DNA of 64,000 nucleotides from the NCBI RefSeq assembly GCF_000801105.2, contig NC_079516.1:13206001-13270000 (forward strand), given 5' to 3'. The DNA comes from Raphanus sativus (lineage: Eukaryota; Streptophyta; Magnoliopsida; Brassicales; Brassicaceae). The notes beneath the pieces are model-generated. The model saw only the letters and a list, made by a program, of their open reading frames with translations, did no database searches and was not told the DNA's origin. How positions within the stretch are numbered: the stretch's first letter is position 1; each line of letters starts with the position of its first letter. The position numbers and the translations under genes are program-made. Shown here piece by piece: positions 56,941 through 64,000 of the stretch.

Positions 56941-59900
56941 AACCTTTTTCAACACTCCAACCACTTGGTTTCTCGGATTGATGACTCTGGTATGCACGAC
57001 GCCAATATTTATCTTCAGGATGCACAGCTTTTTGAAGCTCAAGCTAAGGGGTTACCATTCACTTAGAGGAATAGTCAAGATGACAATCCTATCTCTACCA
57101 GAATCGATCATGCTTTCATTAATCAGCCTTGGTTATCTTCCTTTCCTGACTCCTTTGCGGATTTCTTAGACCCGTCTCAGTCTGATCATGCCCCTTGCTT
57201 GTTTAGGATGCCTTCTCTAAGACGCCGGGTTGTTAAACCCTTTAAATTCTTTCATCATGTGATTGATCATCCGGACTACGCAGGGACAGTAAGGGAATCA
57301 TGGAATACGGATTTGATCGTCGGTACGGATCAGTTCAAGCTTGTGCGCTCTCTTAAAATGTTGAAGAGACCATTACGGAGCTTAAATAAATGACACTACA
57401 GTGGTATATCTCAGCGGGTTAAGGAACAAAGGGATAGAGTTGATGCACTGCAGAGATCTTTACTCACTTTGCCGGATACACTCACAGCTACGGAAGAGCA
57501 CAGTGAGAGGGATAAGCTGAATGTGTTGCTTACAGCCGAGGAGAAATTCTATAGACAGAGATCGAGGGTTCGTTGGGCGGATGTGGGGGACAGAAATACC
57601 CCTTTCTATCATAGGACGGTGTCTTCTCATGCCTCTAGAAATCATATCCACTGCCTCAAGGACAGTAACGACCGGCCTATCTACTCTACAGATGAGATAA
57701 AGACGCATGCGGCAGACTATTTCCAGTCTATCTTAGGCTCTACAGATCTTCCTTCCTCTCCGGTCACTCCTGAGGAGCTGCAGGATTTGCTCCCTTTTCG
57801 GTGCACCGAGCTGCAGCAGAACTATCTGAAGCGTGAAGTTACAGCAGCTGAGGTAAAGGCTACTCTGTTTGCAATGCCACTGAGTAAGAGCCCGGGGCCT
57901 GATGGATATTGTGTTGAGTTTATTAGAGCATCTTGGGATATAGTTGGAGAGGATATCATCTTGGCTGTCCGGGAATTTTTCAGAAATGGGAAATTACTTA
58001 AGGATATGAACACTACAGCGATTGCACTCATTCCCAAGAAACCGGAAGCTTGCTCCCTTACAGATTATAGGCCGATCAGCTGCTGCAACGTTGTCTACAA
58101 ACTTATCTCAAAAATCATAGCAAATCGTCTCAAGCCTATTTTGACAGAATGTGTCAGTCCCAACCAGGCAGCTTTCTTAAAAGGCCGCAGTCTCGGTGAG
58201 AATGTATTATTGGCAGCAGAGCTTATCAAGGACTACAACAAATCATCTTGCCTCAAGAGTGCTATGATCAAGATTGACATTCGCAAAGCTTTCGACACTG
58301 TATGCTGGGATTTTGTAATTAAGGTCCTTCAAGCGCAACACTTCCCTCCTATGTTCATCACCTGGGTCACAGAATGCATCTCCTCGCCGAGATTTTCAGT
58401 TGCTATTAATGGAGAATTGGCAGGTTTCTTTGAAGGGAAGAAGGGGCTCAGACAGGGTGACTCAATTTCTCCTTACCTCTTCATTATGCTCATGGAAGTC
58501 CTTTCCCGTCTGCTGGACAAAGCGGAAGCTGCTGGATCCTATAGACTGCACCCTTTGTGTGTTTCACCTAAGCTAACCCACCTCCTATTCGCTGATGACC
58601 TGCTGGTATTTTCAGATGGGTCTTGGGGTTCTACAACTGGGATAAAGAGGGTTATGGATCAGTTTAGGGACTGGTCTGGCCTGGTTACTAATGAGTCAAA
58701 ATCTGAGATTTTTTATGGGGGATACACAGACATTCAAGCTACTGTTCTGAGTGATTTATCTGGTTTTCGCCGAGGAAATTTCCCTACAAGATATCTTGGG
58801 CTCCCGCTAAGCCCAAAAAAGATCTCCGCAGCCACCTTACAGCCTTTCATCGACCGTATAATTTCTAAATTGCATTCTTGGACAGTTAAGTTCCTTTCCT
58901 TTGCAGGGAAGGTAATGATGATCTCGTCAGTGATTTACGGCATGGTTAATTTTTGGAGCTCTGTGTTTGTGCTCCCGAAATGGTTTTATGCTAAGGTGGA
59001 CTCTTTGTGCTCGGGATTTCTGTGGAAAAATAGCACTACTTCTGCTGCTGGAGCAAGAGTTTCCTGGAAGCACATCTGTACTCCTAAAAAAGAGGGAGGT
59101 CTCGGTATCAGGTTGCTAGAGGAGTTTGAGATGGTCTTTAGGTTGAAACGTCTATGGCTATTTTTCTATGGATCAGGTTCACTTTGGGTCCCGTGGATTA
59201 AAGAAAATAGGTTTAATGGTAGGAGTCTTTGGCTGATTAATGATGCGCCAAGGTTTTCGAGTGCGGTGAGAAGTATGCTCCAGCTAAAGGACCAACTTCA
59301 TAGCTTTCTCCGATGCAGCGTCGGCGATGGTAACACGGCCTTGTTTTGGTACGACTATTGGACAGAGCTGGGTCCATTGCATCTCTTATTCGGAACCATG
59401 GGTCCCCGTTCTCTTAGGATTCCCCTTGCTGCCACTGTTTCTCGTGCGGTAAACAATGGAAGTTGGAATCTGCCTCTGGCTCGTTCTGAATTTGCAGAAA
59501 CTCTGCAGATTATTTTATCTTCAACGCCGGTTCCTTCAGCTGATTTCAGAGGTGATGTTTATTTGTGGAGAAACGCCTCAGGAGGTTTCGGACCATCTTT
59601 TTCATCCCGGGTTACTTGGGAAAGATTGAGAGTCGTTGCCCCAGCGGTTCCATGGCATTCGGTGGTGTGGTTCAAGGAGGAAATCCCACGCTGCTCTTTC
59701 ATAACTTGGACGGCCTTTCTTGGTAGATTGCCTACCCGAGATCGTTTGATTTCCTGGGGTCTTGCTGTACCACCAGGTTGTGTTCTGTGCTCTTCATCTG
59801 ATGAATCTATTTCACATTTGTTTTTTATCTGTCCCTTTGCGGTTGCTACTTGGACTCGTTTTTGTGGCAGGTACTTGGCGTCAAGGCCCTCATCACTCGC

Positions 59901-60337
59901 AGACGTCCTTCATCTGACCCAGCATCTGTCCGGTCCTCATGCTAGTCGTGCTGTGGTGGTGCTCAAGCTGCTCAATCAAGTGATTGTCTACAACCTTTGG
60001 CGGGAGAGAAACAGCCGCATCTTCACCGGTGTATCATCGTCACAGCAGGCGATCTTCCACAAGGTGGACCGTTCGATGCGAGACCGACTGCTGTCACTGT
60101 CCCGGCCTTCTGTTACAGCTCCTTCTCCTTCTTTGCTTGAGTTGTATTTTTGGTTCATTTCCCCTTATAGTTAATGTTACTCTCTTTAGATTGCTCTCTT
60201 CTTTGCTCCTCCCTCTCTTTTCTTCTTTTCTTTTTCTGTTGTAATAAGTTGTGTTTCACAACATTGTAAACTCAAAAATGGTATAAATCTCAACATTTAG
60301 ACCAAAAAAAAAAAAAAAAAAACCTTTTTCAACACTC
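56941..60337 (+). mobile_element. 5'-truncated L1-type LINE with a 17-bp target-site duplication
   Basis: The element body is 56958-60320, flanked by perfect copies of aacctttttcaacactc (56941-56957 and 60321-60337). A poly(A) of about 18 closes the 3' end at 60303-60320. Orientation is plus, opposite to the LINE at 44 kb, and the two proteins are only distantly related, so they are from different families. Truncation falls in the endonuclease. Confidence 0.92.
56965..60174 (+). pseudogene. LINE ORF2, truncated and interrupted
   Basis: The endonuclease C-terminus (DAQLFEAQAKGLPFT, then after a TAG at 57064-57066 NSQDDNPISTRIDHAF and SQSDHAPCLF) has two in-frame stops: TAG probably for Trp and TGA near 57391 probably for Arg. 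From 57469 the frame is open for 901 codons. It covers reverse transcriptase with SKSPGPDGYCVEFI, LTDYRPISCCNVVYKLISKI and catalytic LLFADDLLVFSDG (about residue 373 of this frame), the zinc-binding CVLCSSSDESISHLFFICPF, and the C-terminal NLWRERNSRIF. It is not capable of autonomous movement. Confidence 0.88.
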
Positions 60338-62102
60338 AAAAAACAATACCCAAGACAACGACTGTAAGCAAGTACGTCGGTTTCTGAACTTTCACGTGCT
60401 CAAAAAACTTGGAACAACTGCTTTTTTTAATTTGATGTTATTGGAAGAGTTGCTATGTAAATGGACTGGTCCCTCTCCCTTCACTTAAAACACTCTTCTG
60501 TACATGAGGTTGCAGAGGGAGAATTCCTTCCTGAGTTTTGGAGGCACCATTTTGTAGCGACTTGCTTTTCTCTAGTCATATAATAAGACACCGCCTTGTA
60601 TAAACATTCATCCACTTCGTGTTCTCTTTGGTCAGCAGTTTCATGGTATCTAATGGGGCTAGCAATTAGGGATTAGTCTTTGACATTGCCCTGTGTTGTA
60701 ATAACGTGGACTAACTATGTAGTCAGCTTAAGATTGGAAGGAACACAACAAAAGAAATGAGCATTATGTTTGCAAATAATCCATTGCAACCTCTCAGCAT
60801 ATACATTTTTCTTAAAGAAACCTCCAATATCAACTACATGTCTATTACCAGAGAGACTGGTGTAGCAGTAAAGGAAACCTTATATTTACTCTTTAATCAC
60901 AACATTTTGATTAACTCATCGTTAATGGTACATTAATACAGCGTACGTTACACTACGAAGAGACTATGTTTGCATTATTTTTTTGATAATATTAGTGTAT
61001 ATGAATTAATGTTTTGATACATTATAAAGATCAAGTTCTCGTAGAGGAGTCTCTACTTATTTTCCAAGTCAAAACTTTTCCCCTTCAACGCACGGGCGTA
61101 CTGCGTACATATGAGTGATGCACTTAGAATGTTGTTGAGGCTGTGCTAGACCATACTCTTTGGTAATTGTTTATTTTCCCTCTTAGAAATCCTTTAATCA
61201 CAACTTCCAACAATCTAGATCAACTTTTTGAAAGACATAAAATATGATGCATAAGCGCATAAGCGACTCTCAGATCAATTCTGCTGGCAAAACATCAAAT
61301 GCCAACTAACAAAAATACAGAAAAGCACCACAAAATCGAATAGAAAGACGTTTTAATTAACTGCAGTAAAAAGACCTGGTAAAATACCAGTTTCAGAGAC
61401 TAAATAAGTTGAAAATCTATAAGTAATCTTTTTTTTTTTTTTTTTTTTGCAAAGTAATCTGAGAACATAGATTGTTCTTCTTTTACAAAAAAAAAACATA
61501 GATGAACGTGATTCACTCATCTCCTCCCACACAGTCCCAAACTTTTTTTTTTGAAAAACTCTGTTCCTTGAAATAAAACGACAAACACTGGATTGATTAA
61601 TTCCCTATAATAAATGAAACAATTTGTGAAATCAGATAAAAATTCAAAAGACAATACATGCAAGAACAACGATGGTGATGAACTGTACGAGAAGAAAATT
61701 CATACATCTAAATACTGGATAACAATGATGGAATAAATGAAGGGATAAGACTAAAGATTGAATACGTAAACGAATGAGAAATCTGAAACTTGCATATATA
61801 GATGGACTATAGAGCAGACTCCAAAAGGTGTAATTGCTCAGACGCGTTGAATCTGAAAGGAAGCAAATGTGATATCCTTTGCGAAGAGGCGGATGTAGAA
61901 AAGGTGCGTTGTTAAGATAACCTTTGGTTGAAGACGTCTGTTGTTAAAAGAGAATAAGAGACTGATGACGTCAGATCTCGTAATTGATAGATGATCTTAT
62001 CCGTTAGATTACAAAGTATTGATAAACTCAACCATTAGATTTAAATTTTATTTTTCTATAAAAAAATGATTACGTCATTTGAGGTTTGCTATTATATATA
62101 GA
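60338..62102. other. Non-coding remainder of the probable Helitron
   Basis: No gene recognised. It has a run of about 19 T (61431-61449) and AT-rich sequence up to the Helitron 5' terminus. Confidence 0.4.
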
Positions 62103-62550
62103 TATGAGATACCTTTAGCCTTCAAATGAATAAGAAATTCTTTTTTTCCCGAACACGAAGAATATAATCTGAAATACCTCAAAATGAATAAGATAACCAT
62201 GAAAAAAATATTTTTAATGAAATCATTTATTAACGGGCTTTAAAATAGTTTTAGCTAAGCCCGATAGGCCCATAGTACTGGAAAAGAGTATTGTAACGGA
62301 TGCGGACAGTCAGCAATGTTCTGAGCAAATACAGAGCCAACCGTTTGGGATAAAGGAGCTGCATTGGATCATCACAAGATAATAGATGAAGAATAAGGCG
62401 TTGTCCACGAGACGGTAATCACACGTGGGTGGCGTAACATTAGTTGAGGTTTCTCTCTCACTACTAAAACCTTAAAGTAACCCACCAACAAACTCTTTTG
62501 GGATTCTGTCTGAAAGGACACGTCGAGCTCATCATCATCTCCTTTCGTTG
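62103..62550. other. Spacer before the RPE pseudogene
   Basis: It contains a GGCCCA element (62268-62273) and an ACACGTGG box (62411-62418), possibly surviving promoter elements of the former epimerase gene. No coding region is present. Confidence 0.4.
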
Positions 62551-62925
62551 TGTTGTACATCAGCCCAAGTCAAATGGGCTCGGTGCCTCGGTCTTAGGCC
62601 TCAAAGGTCGCTCCTTTACCAACCCACTTCCTTTTCTTTCTCCAGGACCAGGTACTTAAAAGTGAATATCTTTTTTATGTGTTCGTGGATATGTGGTCTT
62701 GTATGTTTAAGGGAGTAAACCCATGGATTGAAGTTGATGGTGGTGTCACTCCAAAGAATGCATACAAGGTGAAGCTCACACTTTACTGCTGTAGATGATA
62801 CTCTTGTGCACATAGAGATCTCTGGATTGTGATTTTTTGTGAGTTGTTGTAATAGGTTACTGAGGCTGGAGCAAATGCTCTTGTAGCTGGATCAGCTGTA
62901 TTTGGAGCTAAAGACTATGCAGAAG
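62551..62925 (+). pseudogene. Ribulose-5-phosphate 3-epimerase (plastid) pseudogene with large internal deletion
   Basis: 62551-62649 encodes a chloroplast transit-peptide segment, [20 protein letters not shown] then [14 protein letters not shown], matching the N-terminus I recall for Arabidopsis RPE. After a 60-bp gap the sequence jumps to the C-terminal exons: [20 protein letters not shown] (62709-62768), an intact-looking intron, and VTEAGANALVAGSAVFGAKD followed by YAE (62856-62925) with a donor afterwards. The residues in between, including most of the catalytic TIM barrel, are missing, and so is the last exon. The gene is dead. It normally interconverts ribulose-5-phosphate and xylulose-5-phosphate in the Calvin cycle and is next to MYB28 in Arabidopsis, so this is a positional remnant of the original gene. 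Confidence 0.85.
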
Positions 62926-63680
62926 GTACTAGACTTTGAAAGTTGTATACTAATACTAGCTTGACTAAATTTTTCAACAAACTCAAGCTACACTGTGTAT
63001 TTTAATTAATTTTCTTCTTCTTAGTGTTTAGTTTACATGATTATTGCTAAATCTAGATTTGATCATATATTATATATTAAAAAAAATTTCCATCATTTAC
63101 TTTTTTTATAAGATTAAATGAGTTAGATAAAACATGAAAAAGCAATAGCATAAAAGGAGTTTTCTCATTTTTTTTTGTTTTTGTGGATTTGCTGCTATTA
63201 TTTTTTGAAGTTTAAGTTTTTATATTATGTAGTTCAAAAAATTATTATAAATCAATAAAAAATTGACGTCGACAGTTTAGTTGACTAAAAATAAAATATT
63301 GATTTAAATATATTTATGGATCATTTATATACTTTTTAGTTGTTTGGTTAAAATGTTTAAAAATGAAAAACTTAGGGCAACTAAATATTTAAAAAAAAAA
63401 CATTATGCTCATGTGTCTAAAATATCTCTTGCAAACACATTATTTTTTGTGGCTTTACAAGAAAATCAAAATCTGATTATATTAATTCGTCTAAAGAACT
63501 CCTTATCACCAGGAAAAATCGGTTGGCCTATCTCTATTCCCTTCTTTAACATCCAACCCACAATTAATCTACAAAAAAAAAATTAAATGATATATATAAG
63601 GACCTTATTTGATAAACCTCATTCAAGATTTGGTGGATATTCAAGAAAACATCTTCAAAGAAAAAGATTGCAAAACTAGA
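62926..63680. other. Promoter region of the edge gene
   Basis: AT-rich; GATATATATAAGG (63589-63601) is a plausible TATA box about 90 bp before the start codon at 63681. No other gene is present. Confidence 0.5.
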
Positions 63681-64000
63681 ATGAAGAAGACAATGGAAGA
63701 GCCAACCAAGATCATGAGAAGATCAATCCACACTTTCCTCCAAAACTACCACCATGCCGCCACCACCGCAGCCGCCCTTGTCCTCCCTTTCTCAGCCGCT
63801 CTCCTCCTCTCTCAGGCCTTCTTCTCCTCTTCCTCCTTTCATTTGAGGTTAAACACTCTCTTCCCTGGAGAGGGTACTTTCTCTTCTTCTCTTGATTTCT
63901 TCAACCTTAAACTCTCACAAACACTTTCTTCCTCTTTACTCAGTCTCCCTTTCTCCCTCACTTTCTTCCTCTTCTCCAAAGCTTACGTCATCAAACTCCT
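63681..64000 (+). CDS. Plant membrane protein of unknown function, 5' part (runs off the window)
   Basis: An uninterrupted frame of 106 codons from MKKTMEEPTKIMRRSIHTFL to the window edge, where it is cut. Residues about 30-55 (AAALVLPFSAALLLSQAFFS) and about 85-105 (SLLSLPFSLTFFLFSKAYVI) are two hydrophobic, probably membrane-spanning, segments. The short basic amphipathic N-terminus (IMRRSIHTFLQNYHH) is typical of a plant family of multi-pass membrane proteins without assigned function. The internal Met at codon 5 is an alternative start. TATA box and leader spacing support a real gene. Confidence 0.75.
   Translation, partial: MKKTMEEPTKIMRRSIHTFLQNYHHAATTAAALVLPFSAALLLSQAFFSSSSFHLRLNTLFPGEGTFSSSLDFFNLKLSQTLSSSLLSLPFSLTFFLFSKAYVIKL

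Larger units (their letters stand above)
56505..62102 (-). mobile_element. Probable Helitron containing a nested LINE
   Basis: On the minus strand the 3' end is clear: hairpin CCGCGCGAATGCGCGG, spacer TTCTTTTC and CTAG, before host T. A typical 5' end, TCTATATATAATAGCAAACC after host A, lies at 62102. No other Helitron 3' end was seen between them, so pairing the two gives 5.6 kb, or about 2.2 kb without the LINE. The ends are convincing individually. That they belong to one element is inference. Confidence 0.55.

Noticed and set aside
1..64000. CRISPR arrays, bacterial operons, phage or other prokaryotic systems
   Set aside because: The window is plant nuclear DNA with spliced genes and plant transposons; no spaced identical repeats of the CRISPR type were seen.

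Overview
This window is plant nuclear DNA from a member of the Brassicaceae, most likely a Brassica/Raphanus-type genome with paralogous gene copies. The reasons are the spliced plant gene families, the density of Helitrons, LINEs and MITEs, and an aliphatic-glucosinolate MYB of the MYB28 type, which is specific to Brassicales. From memory, the gene set (U-box kinases, quinone-reductase and C2H2 fragments, NAC100, MYB28, ribulose-5-phosphate epimerase) matches the Arabidopsis chromosome 5 neighbourhood At5g61410-At5g61560. That match was not computed.

Layout. 1-1.7 kb: a duplicated TGTACA-rich repeat. 1.7-19.1 kb: a tandem duplication of about 6-7 kb. Each unit holds a minus-strand quinone-oxidoreductase pseudogene and an intact eight-exon gene for a U-box receptor-like cytoplasmic kinase (858 and 813 aa). 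Unit 1 also carries a minus-strand three-exon small gene that unit 2 lacks, followed by a dead C2H2 zinc-finger gene. 22.0-25.8 kb: a third, diverged U-box kinase gene (793 aa). 25.87-25.97 kb: a 100-N assembly gap. 26.0-26.5 kb: a telo-box/TATA promoter followed by two candidate box C/D snoRNAs. 29.4-35.8 kb: a young, non-autonomous Athila-type LTR element on the minus strand. 36.5-37.8 kb: NAC100 with its miR164 site. 39.0-43.8 kb: a 560-bp tandem repeat whose second unit has been split by a Helitron and a PIF/Harbinger-like element, followed by another Helitron. 44.1-47.5 kb: a 5'-truncated LINE with an 18-bp target-site duplication. 53.2-55.0 kb: MYB28 with upstream ORFs in its leader. 56.5-62.1 kb: a probable Helitron carrying a nested LINE with a 17-bp target-site duplication. 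62.5-62.9 kb: an internally deleted ribulose-phosphate 3-epimerase pseudogene. 63.7 kb to the edge: the start of a membrane-protein gene.

Functionally the intact genes are independent transcription units, not an operon. MYB28 activates the aliphatic glucosinolate pathway, NAC100 is a miR164-controlled developmental regulator, and the three kinase/U-box proteins combine a USP-like domain, a coiled coil, a kinase domain and an E3 U-box. The most informative signals outside the genes are the snoRNA pair, the leader of MYB28, the splice-site shift between the duplicated kinase genes, and the transposon insertions whose boundaries can be fixed to the base using paralogous empty sites or target-site duplications.
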